NCBI GenBank assembly: GCA_024734495.1
Contig: JALMQS010000055.1
Span: 7,621,386 to 7,685,385 of the forward strand
Direction of reading: 5' to 3'
Source: Forficula auricularia
Taxonomy: Eukaryota; Arthropoda; Insecta; Dermaptera; Forficulidae
DNA: 64,000 nucleotides
In this document: positions 23,570-34,965 of the stretch, in pieces
Numbering within the stretch: the stretch's first letter is position 1
Layout: each line of letters starts with the position of its first letter
Program-made: the position numbers and the translations under genes
The notes under the pieces: generated by a model
Told to the model about the DNA's origin: nothing
The model's database searches: none
What the model saw: only the letters and a program-made list of their open reading frames with translations

Positions 23570-23977
23570 AAATTGAAAAGTTTTTGTTTTGCCGAGAGTA
23601 GCAGAGTTGTTGATTCACAAAGAGAAACAAAGAGGTTGTCCTCTGCTTGATGCAAATAAACATACACACATATATATCGAGATGATATATCTGTATATAT
23701 ATATTATTTATTTGTTTGAGACTATAGTTTCGAAGACTTGGTCTTCATCATCAGTCTTTCTTCAATTATAAATGTTTTTCATGGAGTCAATATCATATGG
23801 ATATTGAAAACTTGGTGTTCTTTCGTCACTGCTGGAGGACTAGGAACTAATAAAGCTATAATAAAGCTATAGTCTCAAACAAATAAATAATATATATATA
23901 CAGATATATCATCTCGATATATATGTGTGTATGTTTATTTGCATCAAGCAGAGGACAACCTCTTTGTTTCTCTTTGT
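23570..23977. mobile_element. Retroelement family C, hammerhead-bearing copy with 14-bp TSD
   Basis: The flanks AATTTGAAAATAGT at 23556-23569 and 23978-23991 are identical over 14 bases. The element starts AAATTGAAAAGTTTTTG, carries GCCGAGAGTAGCAGAG, and has two 111-bp arms (23617-23727 and 23867-23977) that are perfect inverses by eye. The 139 bases between the arms hold the 5' half of a hammerhead-like core read on the minus strand; its GTC lies at the inner end of the left arm. TSDs of 11-15 bp in three family members point to target-primed insertion. No protein is encoded, so movement would depend on another element. Confidence 0.8.
23710..23763 (-). ncRNA. Hammerhead ribozyme-like core with a normal stem III
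   Basis: On the minus strand from 23754 down to 23720: CTGATGA, one spare T, a 6-bp hairpin (GAAGAC/GTCTTC, loop CAA), GAAAC, a TATA tetraloop, then GTC. A15.1-U16.1 and C15.2-G16.2 pairs close the tetraloop, so stem III is short but complete, unlike the other copies. Stem I begins A-U, G-C and then has mismatches, with possible outer pairing of ATTTAT and ATAAAT. Predicted cleavage falls after position 23720. Confidence 0.6.
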
Positions 23978-23991
23978 AATTTGAAAATAGT

Positions 23992-25138
23992 TTATTAAGA
24001 TTTTCATTATGACTTTTAGGGGCTGGAACTCTCCCAATGTCTCCGAATTTCCTGAATGTTTGAACTTCAGTACTTCAAGGCCTCAAGGATATCCAGACAC
24101 ATTCGATTGGCATTTTTCCCTTAACATTAAATTTCTATCGGTAATGAAAGCATCTACCAAGACAAATTCTTCTCGTTGAACTTCAAACTGTTTGAATTGG
24201 ATTAAAAAAACGATCAAAGTAGGTTGACCGTGTTCGCAAACCTCATTTCATTACCAAGCAAATCGGGAGTAGAGTCCCGAGTGTATTTGATTAAAATGTA
24301 GATGAATATAAATGAAAATTGCATTCCATCTAATATAATATTTTAAAAATATTGCACCCCTTTTTAATATAAAATAAATTTAAATGAAGGGATATTCCTG
24401 AAAGATTTATATTCTATTTATAATTAAACAATGAGAGAAATACTATCAGTATAATAGCGAAAGTGTTATAACGAAATTATCAATATATGTATAATATATG
24501 GTATATCCAGAATCCAGTTCCGATTTGGGTTTTTGGTCGGTCTCTTTCTCTCTTTAGGTTCCTGCCCTTTGTCCCTGTCGATAGCCATCGTCCGGGAAAT
24601 GGCTTCCTTCGCAAGAAGGACAGTCAAACCAAAACATTTCGATTTTTTTTTTATTTCACTGCCGCCAACTTTTTTGATGTTGCTTGTTGTTCAGATCCAC
24701 TGCCTTTCAATCAGTGCTTTTATATTATCTTTGTTTCTATCCATTTGCATTCTTTTGTTCGTCGTTATGCTTGATCTTCGTAAGATAAGGTCTATTTCAA
24801 TCAAAATAAAAAAAAATAAAAAAGGCGACACATTTTGAATTTGGAAATAAAATTCGTTATCAACGATTGCATTTTTAATTATATCAAGTAAAATGTAAAT
24901 GTCTTTATGCCTAGTGTTATAAATAATTCTTTTAATGTCAGCCATCAAAATGCATTCTCTAATCTAAAAACGAGCATGTGGCTTGATTTTGCATAGAAAA
25001 TCAATATATATTAAGAATAAAGAGATATTTTATTAAAGGAAAAATTACGATAGAGTATTATAAATAAAAGTAAAGATGATACAATTTGATGGCTGTATAT
25101 GTATATAATTAAGTAATGGAGAGGGATTCAGCCAATGG
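23992..25138. other. Mostly unannotated; complex patch at 24490-24700
   Basis: The patch at 24490-24700 is less AT-rich and has overlapping frames of 95-101 codons on plus, but these differ in frame, are compositionally odd and resemble nothing known. I do not call a gene. Confidence 0.4.
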
Positions 25139-25400
25139 AAAGTAAAGATTTGAGCATCTTATTTTTGAAAATAGTTGGAATGTTTTTCAAAAATCAGCTC
25201 GTGTTCAGTTTAACAAATCAATTTTAAACGAGAAAGAATTTAATTTTTAGGACAGATTCAAAGATTTTAATAGAAATATTATTAAATTCCGATATCAGAG
25301 GGGATTCATCCCCCAGGAGTCGAACCTGAGATCTAACATGATTTCCGGGCAGTCAACTCACACCCTCGAGATAAAAAACCTCTCTCTGAATCACAATATT
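25139..25400 (-). repeat. SINE family D, copy 1
   Basis: On the minus strand an A-box-like GTGTGAGTTGACTG and a B box GGTTCGACTCC (25313-25326) are followed by GGGGGATGAATCCCC and an AT-rich body. The body recurs at 25511-25800 (same words, e.g. GATTTGAGCATCTTATTTTT at 25148 and 25517). It is a tRNA-like head with a conserved body and no TSD found. Confidence 0.55.
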
Positions 25401-25510
25401 TGATATAAGCATAAAAATTCTTCACTCCATTAATATACTAGTATAACGGAAATTAAAAAATGTAGCTTAAAATGAAAAAAGTTTTTCATACAAGTACTCC
25501 TATTTTAATA

Positions 25511-25800
25511 TAAAAGTAAAGATTTGAGCATCTTATTTTTGGAAATAGTTGGAATGTTTTTCAAAATTCAGATTAACAAATCAATTTTAAACGAGAAAGA
25601 ATTTAATTTTTAGAACAGATTCTAAGATTTTAATAGAAATATTATTAAATTGCGATATCAGAGAAAGCATGTTAGTTCTCAAGTTTGACTCCTGGGGGGA
25701 TGATCCCCTCTGATATCGCAATTTAATAATATTTCTATTAAAATCTTAGAATCTGTCCTACAAATTAAATTCTTTCTCGATTATAAATAAAATTCGAGTA
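25511..25800. repeat. SINE family D, inverted fusion copy
   Basis: The body of family D runs from 25511 to about 25663, then returns inverted from 25708 to 25779 (72-bp arms), with a TTTGACTCCTGGGGGGATGA head remnant between them. The result is a hairpin made of two head-to-head partial copies. It may come from template switching or from inversion after insertion. Confidence 0.65.
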
Positions 25801-26935
25801 AAAGAGAAAACTTTAGAAATTGTCTCCGTATATCGAGCCATAAAGTCTAAGCAACAATCTTCAAGAACAAAAAGTTGAATAAAAATATGTGTAATAATAT
25901 ACTAAGTAAAATTATAATAAAAAATTAACAGACAATATAAATATAACAGCTGAATAATATTTATTAGCAAATTTATATAAGTATCATTTAATTTATATTT
26001 TTAAATAAGTTTTTATAAGAAAAGAATGATATATTAAGTTAGTTAATTTTTTTAGAGTGCCTATTGAAGTCTCCAAGCTGGAATTATGTTTGTTTCATCT
26101 CTCACTCACCTATTGAATGTGCAAAGACTCTCTACATTTTTCCATTCAAAGACGTAATAGACATTTTATAAATTGTATGAAGTGTTGAGTGTATTTAATG
26201 GCCTTAGGTTGCACATTTTATCCCAGGAGTTATGGATGAGTAAGTAATACCAGTGTGGGGGACAGACCCACACATTTATAACTCTTGTCTTCCTTGATTA
26301 TTATCATCTATTATTTATTTATTTATTTTTTAATTAAAGAAAAAAAATCTTTTTATAAAAGAAGTAAACAGAAAAAAATGAGATATATGAATAAATTAAA
26401 AAAAAACCTTACAATTCATAGGACAGGTTGTAAAAAATAATGTTATAACAGAGTTAACAATTTCCACTGGTTATCTTTTTATAGATAAAACATCTGACCA
26501 AATAGATTGAAATGATTAGAATAAATAGATTCTGAAACAATATTATATACCTATAAGATAAAGAACATGTTATGTTAAAACTATATATCACTATAGGAAA
26601 AAAATTCATCTATTAGATTAGATATAAGAAATGTAATATCAAATAGGTACAATTTAAGGTCAATAAAATTAGTTATTTTATTCGTTATTCACCATAAGTT
26701 TTTATGTTTACATCCCTCTGGTATCGACAAAAGGGAGTAAGTGGGTTTCTGGAAGGCAACCGTTACTATACCTACCCATCGAAGGCCAAGTGAAAAAAAT
26801 ATAAAAACACTTAATCTCATGAAATTTTAACAATGTTTAGACATATAAATTTATATTAATTTTAAGTAAAAGCGGCCAGGATTATTTTAATCATGTGAAT
26901 CAAAAAATTTTTGTGAACTAAAGAAAAATTGATTT
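25801..26935. other. No recognisable feature
   Basis: AT-rich sequence. A small hairpin (GTGTGGGGGACAGACCCACAC) lies near 26254-26274. Nothing else was seen. Confidence 0.45.
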
Positions 26936-27047
26936 AAATGAAAAGATTTTGTTTGCCGGGAGTAGCATAACGAATATAATTTTGTATATACATTGACCAA
27001 TGGTTCCGCTGTACTTCTCTGCATGGGTGTTCCGCGAATCAAAATAA
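26936..27047. repeat. Possible diverged family C copy
   Basis: AAATGAAAAGATTTTGTTTG and GCCGGGAGTAGCATAA match the start of family C with a few changes. The remainder differs (ATGGTTCCGCTGTACTTC) and no inverted arm is seen. A short AAAAATTG occurs on both sides, a possible remnant of a TSD. Confidence 0.35.
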
Positions 27048-27116
27048 AAATTGGAAAATAATTATAAAGCACTCACAATAGTTGACTAGTGTTTTTAATT
27101 TTTCGTTAAGTGTTTT

Positions 27117-27967
27117 TAACTAAAATAAATAAGCTGACTTGTTCTGATGTGACCATCCAATTGACTTTACCATGCAACCTGGCTCCTCACTTATAATTAA
27201 TATTTAATATAATTATTTATAATTATGTAGGGTAGGGGTGTTAGTTTTTGTATTTTTACATTCTTGGTGGCCCACTGGTTATGTATACAAAATTTGGTTG
27301 AGTTTAGTAAATGGCCAAGATTTTCATTTTTTGACCCCTCCCCCCATTTCGGGCGGTTAGTATTTGCATTTTTAGACTCCTGGGGGCCCACTGTTTATGC
27401 ATACAAAGTTTGGTTGAGTTTGGTAAATGGCCAAGATTTTCATTTTTTGACCCTACACCCCCCCCCCTATTTTGGGCGTTTAGTTTTTGCATTTTTTAGA
27501 CTTCTGGGGTCCCTCTGATTATGTATAAAAAATTTGTTTGAGTTTGCTCAAATGGCCTAGATTTTTAATTTTTAACCCCCTCCACCACACTTAATTTTGG
27601 GTCGATATGCACCAAAATCTAATCAGCTCTTAATCTTAATAGACCAAAACTACGTGTCAAATTTGGTTTCGATTTTCACACTAGTTTTTGAGCTAGCTCG
27701 TCCACAAAATTTGGTAACGCACAGACTAACTAACAGACATTTTACTAGACTAACTAACCAACTAAGAGACATTTTGACAAAAAAATTATTATCTCGAAAA
27801 ATATAATTTTTTCGATGTTCACTTATAAGGTCTTTTTTGTAGACCGAAATGCTATGGTTTTGCTCAATTTTTTTACTCAAAATAGTTTCAGCCGTTTTTG
27901 AGATATTTTTCGAAAAAAAGAAGGAAAAAAAACACTTTTTTCATGCACGATTACAATACTTGACCAT
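27117..27967 (+). repeat. Dispersed repeat family A, copy 3 (three internal units)
   Basis: It starts at AAATAAATAAGCTGACTTG. It has three tandem internal units of about 115-124 bp, each with TTTTTGCATTTTTA or TTTTTGTATTTTTA, GGCCCACTG and TTTTTTGACCC, ending in GGGCGGTTAG. The usual 3' part follows and stops at TTGACCAT, before the terminal CCCTGTATGGT, so the 3' end is slightly truncated. Short frames here are repeat sequence, not genes. Confidence 0.85.
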
Positions 27968-28239
27968 TGGTCTCGAAATTGTAAATTGTCTACCTATTTT
28001 ATATGATAAATTAATGTAATCAAATTTTTAAGTTTGCTAGATTTATAATAGTGAAAAATGGTATTGATATTCCAAATATGTATGCTTCTATTTCAAAATA
28101 ATTAAATCGATAGCAGTGGATCAAAATCGGACACGACAAACATACCGAGAAGCCAACTCTAATAAAAGCATGTAATAAACTTGATTATAGTAGATTAAGA
28201 ATGAATTGAATCAGTTCTGACAAACCGTTTATGAGAATA

Positions 28240-28680
28240 TTGTTCTGAATGTGTGGCTGGAGTGTCCAGCATACGAAGAGCTGAGTGTACCTGAGGCCGG
28301 TCCTCTCGATCTGGATGTCGTTGCTGGAGCCTCACGTAATACAGGAGGCGGCCGACCAGCCTGTCTCCTTCTCTCTCCAGAACCCGTTCCAGGAGGTGGG
28401 GTCCTGGACTGTCCCGTCCTGGACATAACTCAGGACCCTCCGATACAAATCAAACGGCAGCCGAGAAACAATCGAAGGCACCCATTGTGGCTGGCCGCTT
28501 TGTTGAGCCCCGAGAGGCCCGCCGCCCGCCACGGGCATAATTCATATGACGCAATTATAAACACATTCAAGGAATCTATTGTGTATTGATCATCCCTAAT
28601 ATGGCAAGCATTGAGTGGATGCGCTCGGCTCGCAAACAGCCGAGCACACAACACAGTAGCAGCAGTGTCAGAAAATAATT
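28240..28680. other. GC-rich island with coding-like frames on both strands
   Basis: This block stands out sharply from the AT-rich background. On plus, ENIVLNVWLECPAYEEL (from about 28227) resembles the C-terminal tail of LINE reverse transcriptases, which often have a LECPAYE motif. On minus, a frame from ATG at 28538 runs with a low-AT codon pattern to ATTAC at 28336, followed directly by a donor-like GTGAGG. The minus frame contains LPFDLYRRVLSYV and SWNGFWREKETGW, which I do not recognise. Either a LINE tail or a first coding exon is possible. They cannot both be right. Confidence 0.4.
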
Positions 28681-28768
28681 AAATCTATTAGAGAGGCAAC
28701 AGTTCGGAGACGATGACTCCACTTTTTTCACCATTCAATGAACAAAACAGAATCAACTCTCACTCAAC

Positions 28769-28784
28769 CCCCCCCCCCCCCCTC
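28769..28784. repeat. Poly-C tract
   Basis: About 15 C residues in a row inside ACTCAACC...TCCC. It is a simple repeat and prone to sequencing slippage. Confidence 0.9.
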
Positions 28785-29073
28785 CCAAACCACCGCAACT
28801 TGAACTGCCATTCCATTTAACCACACATTCATGTCTGACATATCGAAAACACTTGAGGAATTTCGATTTTTCATCTTGCTTCCTTTCTTTTTATAAATTT
28901 AGAAATATTTAAAAGACAATACTACTCGTGTTTAAAAATTCCATTTAAAAACGTCATTATTATCCGCATTATATTTATTGACGAACTTGGAAAAACTTCA
29001 AGTTTTTTCACGGCACCATTTTTATTCACCTATATCAGAAGTGTTCAACTTTTTGACTTACACGCGACTTTTC

Positions 29074-29118
29074 GTTACCCTGAAGAAGGAAAGAGTAAAT
29101 CTCCGAAACGTCGGTTAT
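29074..29118 (+). ncRNA. Hammerhead-like motif (moderate)
   Basis: CTGAAGA (29080-29086), one spare A, a hairpin with GGA/TCC or GAG/CTC pairing, GAAAC (29105-29109) and GTC (29110-29112). Stem I has C-G, C-G, A-U next to the core, a mismatch, then U-A and G-U. It resembles the copy at 798-842 around the core (CTGAAGAAGGA and CTCCGAAACGTCGGTT), so the two may be one family. Confidence 0.5.
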
Positions 29119-29311
29119 TGAATAAATGTAAAATAATAAAACCGTTATAGTCTTATTTTTTACAACCACCTTGGACTGCCTTCATCAACATCCAATTGCA
29201 TTGTATCTATTTCTTGATAAATTAGACAATCAAGCGGAACTGAAAAATTCAATTCTAATCATTGTAGCCGTCTCTACAGTCGTGGCAGTCTCAATGATTT
29301 TGCGTACATAC

Positions 29312-29832
29312 CAGTGGCTGTTGGTGTCTTTTCAATCAGAGGATGCTGTCCAAAAAAAGTACCCTTCATTTTTTAAAAATTTTTTTTAGAAATTTCATCG
29401 AATACAAGGATCCTAATTCTTTTTGCTATAAACAAGTTATGACTTGTCTATAGCACTCTTAATTATTTCCGATTGTATATATTGAGAGTTCTTAGAAATG
29501 AATTTAATAGTTCCTCAGAGAGAACAATTTTTATTCGAATAAATCTCGTCTCGAATTGTCTTTGACATGCTTGAACTGGAAGATATATCTACCAGGAAGG
29601 GACTTCAAACCTTCTATCAGCACCGTTTTCGAAAAAATCATTCATTTTAATTGCCCCTTGAAAATATGCAACAATTTTATTTCATTTCGAGAATCAATAT
29701 ACTTTTAAAATCAAAAAATGTTTTTATAGAAATATTTGAAATAACAGATAATAATATGAAAATTTAAAAGTTCCTCCTGAAATTTTGAAGTCCATCTTAA
29801 TATATTTATGAAAATACTCTAAATGTTTGAAA
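29312..29832 (-). mobile_element. hAT-like element family B, copy 2 (inverted, truncated)
   Basis: It begins CAGTGGCTGTTGGTG and continues with TCAGAGGATGCTGTCC, the inverse of the right end of copy 1. It follows copy 1 in inverse orientation with one internal deletion and stops at ATGTTTGAAA, before the CAGTGGCGTGCGG end. No second TIR or TSD is present. Confidence 0.75.
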
Positions 29833-30569
29833 GATAGATAGATTATTCAAAAATTTAACAAATGACAATTACAAATGACAGTAACAATTAACAAAAGAAT
29901 TAACAATTCCATCTAGAAAGATATTTCAGGATTGGTCAGAATCAAAGATTTACTAAGGACTTAAAGCAAAGCAGAATTTTAAATAATTTGTGATTTTATA
30001 CGTACCAATATGGAAGTAGAATGGTATTTCAAATGAATTGATTTATTCCTATGGTATCAAGAGATTGGAATTTCCATATATGGTTTAATTCTATTACTAT
30101 CGTTTTTTAGGACCCGATTTCAAAGATATCTCCAACTCCATAACAAGTTTTGGACATTTTTCAAAATAATTATTCTGTGATGTTAGAATCAAATTTGATT
30201 TAAACATTGCTTTTTTTTGTGTGTTTTCTTATGTGATAAAGAATGAATGTATGAATTGGTTGATTCTTTTAACAACTAAAAATTGAAATTCTCTTCCTGG
30301 TTTCATTTTCCCGAATTTAACTTTCTTCATTTTTTCAGGATCCGACTCCACACAAAGCTTCGTCAAGGAACCATTCGTCTATTTTATTTAGAATCAAACA
30401 TGGGTTAAAGAAATTCCTCCTTTGTATGTTTTTAGTATATAAAATATATAAATCTCATTGAGATATATATTCTCTACTCCACGGATAACTTTATCCGATT
30501 CCAATTTCTCATAAAATAAGAATCGCTAATATGTTTGGAAAGATATAAATTGGATTAGATTAAGATGTA
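29833..30569. other. No recognisable feature
   Basis: AT-rich sequence with no repeat partner or gene seen. Confidence 0.45.
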
Positions 30570-31080
30570 AAGCTCCGACACCTTTTGGATAGTTGGTTTG
30601 TTTTTTGTTTGATGAGCAGGGGTGGTGAGATTGAGACTTGTTGCATCCAGCGACCCACCTGGCGGTCCTCGAATAATCACGAAAAAAAATTCCGGAAAAA
30701 AAAGAAAGAGAAGAAACAAAAAACTAAAACGAAAATCATGGGTGTAAATAGAGCGTCAATGGGCTTAATTGAGAGGAGGCGAGTGGCCCCTTGTGAGATG
30801 CGCCGACTATCCGTGGCCTAATCAATCCGTGGTAATCAGACATTCTCGAGGCTGCTGTGCTGCTCTCTCCCCCTCTATCTTGCTCTTAAAAAAATAAAAA
30901 AAAACTTAAAATGGTTCTCGTTTTTTAGGCTGCCCCACGTCCGATCAATATCGGGCCACCATTAATATTATTAGCAAAGCCCCTGGGAGTCCCCACCCAG
31001 GGGACAGCCAATTCGCGTCTTTATTAGCTCAAGATGCCTATAGAAGATACAAAACAAAACACTAATTAGGCATAACGAGG
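30570..31080. other. GC-richer island, candidate conserved non-coding DNA
   Basis: Two complex blocks lie here, 30580-30680 and 30745-31040. They hold CCACCTGGCGGTCC, TTAATTGAGAGG, CTAATCAATCCG, CCGATCAATATCGG and CCCCTGGGAGTCCCC. There is no matching repeat in the window and no long open frame. Binding-site-like words and composition suggest regulatory DNA. Conservation was not tested. Confidence 0.35.
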
Positions 31081-33074
31081 TCCCTCCAACCCAATCCAAA
31101 AATCCATATTCAAAATCTCGATTTACATTTTTACTTTCACTTTCCCAAGAAAGTAAAAGTAAAGACTATATATCACTCGTATACATTTAAGGAGGTTCGG
31201 GACTGTTTATCATTTTTATAAGAAAATTCTCAAATTTTTACCATCGAATCAATGATGTATTAGATATTTATTCCCGATATTTGAAGTTGATCATCTGACT
31301 CATTACCGAGAAATAACTGATTGAAAATTGTATTTTTAAAATGGAAGTAAATAGACCGAGCTTTTAAAAGGGCTATAACTATACAAATTATACCATTTTG
31401 AACAAATTTAGACAGTTCAATAATTCAACTTTTATGAATCGAATGATACAATTTTCAATAGATTTGATAGTCTAGATAATTAGTTATTCATAAATGTAAA
31501 AATAAAAAGTTATTTGCTGCCAACAGAATATGACAATAGCACTAGTGTACAATTCCAACTCTATTTCTTGAAATCATTTTTGTGTCAAATAAATTTTTTT
31601 ATAATGAGAAAAAATTTATCTCAATATTCTTTTTATTAATATTATCAAAACAAAGATTTTTATTCGAAATTAACCTCATTATTAACAAATTTGTTTTTAT
31701 TAAAAAATTCAGTAGGCAGAAGTTGTCACCCCGAGAAAAACAAAAGATTTTTTCGAAGATCAACAAGATAGACAAGCTGTCTCGTACTCCCTTAAGTAGT
31801 AGTAGATGGAAATATTGAGTTGAATACGAATTTTCGATTGAAACAGCAAATTCAGAAATGTTAAAAAGTCACGGGGATAGCCACATCAGTTTATTTTATT
31901 TTCAAGTGATAGTAGATATTCATTTATTTATTTGAATAAAATAATATTTTATGCATGTAAATAACCCTGATATCATATAAGTGCATTTGAATAATTTATC
32001 TATAGATAATAACCTAATTAGTTTTTATTTGTATACCTACTAAATGTATTTATTAAACAATCCAATTATTATAAATAATCACTATTAAATAATATGTAAA
32101 TAATAATTATTATCTATCTCTAAATTAATTGTGGAAAAAGATTTTTAACTCATCTAATAGATAGTGTCACATGACTCTACCTTAAACCGATTCCTAATTC
32201 AAATAATTAAATAAATAAATAAAAAATACTCAAATTTAGGGAAGGCGGTGTTGGTGTATAGGGAAACATTGTTAAAATACTCTTCTTTTTAGACGAACAA
32301 ATAATTTTTTATTTTATTTATAATTTCCCCTATAGGCTATACCAAATTATCATTTTTTCTAAAGAGGAGTCTATTTCGGTTAAAATTTCAGTGAAAATTT
32401 TTAATCAAGACAGGAAGTATTCATACCCTCAAAATGGAGAAGATTAAATTTTTGATTGATGTGAATAAGATAATGATTTGATTCATGATAACCTTGATTA
32501 AAGCAAAATCTAAGCTTAGACCAGATTGCTTGTTACCTCCTTGTTGACTTTGACATTCTCCGAAAGCAGAATGCCAGGGACGTCGCGATAACCCCAACGA
32601 CCCCTGCAATGTGGCGGGGCCTATGGTATGTTACGGGCCCCGAAAACAGATCACTTTAAGAAATTCAATCAACGATTAAACAATAATATCTGCTAAATTC
32701 CTCACAATTTTTGTCTTATTTTAATTAAGAAAACGTCAAAGTATACGTAACTACATTTGAATTTATATTAGTATTTTTTTATTCACTTTTATAAAACTTC
32801 ATTACTTATTCTTATTAAAATATATTTTATAAAATAAACGAAATTTCTCATTTCTTATTGGTCAATTTACTTGAAAAGTCACTTATCTATAATCAAGTAG
32901 CAATTAAGCAAGAACTCTAAATAATACTAGAGGAAGACTTTATAAAACGTCCTATTTCATCATATGCAAATTCGAATAATACCTACAACCTTTAATTACC
33001 CATTTAATTTAATAGAGTGAATGAACTTTATGATTAAATAACAAATTATGTAGGTATCACTGATTTCGACAAAA
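31081..33074. other. Mostly unannotated
   Basis: AT-rich sequence. A GC-richer patch at 32540-32645 (GGCGGGGCCTATGG, ACGGGCCCCG) could be one end of a DNA element whose other end I did not find. No gene is supported. Confidence 0.4.
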
Positions 33075-34190
33075 CCTCTCGATATAACAGAAGAAAAGAA
33101 TTAAATTTTAAATGAGAAATAAGTCGATTTTATTTTATCGATTTAATTTATCTGAAGGTTCATAGTAACATTTTAATACAAGAAAATAACATTTTGATTA
33201 AGAATTTTGTAGTTTAAAAGAAATTGTATGAAAAGATTCAATTTGTTGTCTCCAAGAGCGATTCAAGTAGAAATGGCAAAATTGTTTATTTTTTTTCTCA
33301 TTAGATATTTTTCTAATCTATTGAAATTTCATATCTGTGTGTTATTTTCATTTATCTTTTATATCAAATAATTATTATTAGAAAATTTGCATTTTAAAGA
33401 GTAGTTTATTTGAAGTCCACTTTGAAAAATCGCTAATAACTCAGTTGAAAATTAAAAAAAATATGAAATTAATAGAAATTATAAAACAATTAATAATTAA
33501 TAATTTAATTCAATTTTTAACGAAATCGATTCCGTACTTTTTGAGAAAATCGTCAAAAACCCCGAAAATCGTCTTTGAAAGGCCGTTTTAGAAACATTTT
33601 TAAATTCACCTCCATGTCACAAGTCAATGTTTTGTTTCATATGACTTTTTAAACTTTTTTCAAAAGGCATCTCGTGCTCTCAAAAAACATCGTTTTTTAG
33701 ACGGTTCAGATGGTTTTGGACGGTTTTCTCAAAAAGTAATGAATCTATTTTGTTCAAAATTGAATTAAATTATTAATAATTGATTGTTTTATAATATCTA
33801 TTAATTTTATATTTTTTAAAAAATTTTCAACGGGGTTATTAGCGTTTTTTCAAAGTCAACTTCAAAAAAACTACCCTTTAAAATGCAAATTTCCTAATAA
33901 TAATTATTTGATATAAAAACCGAAAATAACACGGAGATATGATGTTTCATTAGATTTGAATAATTATCTTATGAGAAAAAAAATAGGAGTAAAACTTTTT
34001 GCCATTTCTAGTTGATTCGCTCCCGGAGAGAAGTAATTGAATCTTTTCATACAATTTCTTTTAAACGATAAAATTATTAATCAAAATGTTATTTTCTTAT
34101 ATAATTGACATACTGTGAACCTTCAGATAGATGAAATCGATAAAATAAGATCGTTTTCTTTCTCATTTATAATTCTGTTTTATCAAGAGG
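33075..34190. mobile_element. 1.1-kb imperfect foldback element
   Basis: CCTCTCGATATAACAGAA on the left is mirrored by TTCTGTTTTATCAAGAGG on the right. The two roughly 500-bp arms stay alignable throughout, e.g. CTGAAGGTTCATAGTA against TACTGTGAACCTTCAG, and TTTGCATTTTAAAG against CTTTAAAATGCAAA. The loop is near 33630. Arm divergence is much higher than in the 8.8-kb foldback, so it is older. There is no protein frame. Confidence 0.8.
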
Positions 34191-34876
34191 CTGGGTCGCA
34201 AGTCACCCGGCATCAGCGAGTCATTTGTTACGGGTTTCTAGCTTTTTATCATTATCTTAAAAACTGATCTATCAATTTCGTTCAAAATGGAATATAATTA
34301 TTAATAATCGATTATTTTATGATATTTATTAATTTGATATTTTTAAAAATTATTTCTTTCTTGTTAGAGTGAGTTGCTGGAGTTGGTTGTTGAATGAAGT
34401 TGCTAAGAGTAAGTGGTAAGTTGTTGTTGATGCTCCAGGGGCTCAGGACTACGATCCTATTTTATTAATAAACTCATTTATCGTATTGTATATATTTTAA
34501 ATTGTGTTTTATTTTAAACCCCTCTCGAAGAATTTACTTATAAAAGAAGAAACCCACTCCTACATATATAAACATCAGTAGGTTTGCTAACCAACGCTCC
34601 GCGGCTCAAGACAGAGGACAGAGGAAAGATATTTTCATAATATTAGTATTGAAATAAATTAATATTTTCAGATATTAAAATTTAATATACCGATATAAAT
34701 ATACGAGTACAGCAGCGGGACTGGCGACAAGGGCTCACTCCAGAGGCTCAGGGCCTTGAAAACAATTATTATATTAGTAGTATCGAATAAATAATTATAT
34801 TATTAAATAACATAATGTCTTAGGAGAATGTCATTAAAAAAACTAAGGATTTTAAAGCATTAATTTATATGATACT
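34191..34876. other. Unannotated, perhaps a solo LTR-like patch
   Basis: The stretch 34365-34560 has GTTGCTGGAGTTGGTTG and GGGGCTCAGGACTACG followed by AATAAACTCATTTATCG, which could be the R/polyadenylation part of an LTR. A related CCAGAGGCTCAGGGCC recurs near 34740. No matching second copy or TSD was found. Confidence 0.25.
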
Positions 34877-34965
34877 ATTGAGTGTTTTATTATAGGATGA
34901 GAATTCAATGGTAAAAGGGGCAACGAAAAAGTTATTATACCAAACTTTATGACTTTAATATTTTT

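Noticed and set aside
24487..24948. Overlapping frames of 85-101 codons on both strands
   Set aside because: Frames overlap in several phases, have biased composition and match nothing known. No splice or promoter context was seen.
27597..27880. Short frames on both strands within family A copies, e.g. one reading SVYKKDLISEHRKNYIFRDN, with a near copy at 46953-47135
   Set aside because: The similarity only reflects the shared repeat DNA. The frames have no common start, are broken in other copies, and resemble no protein family.
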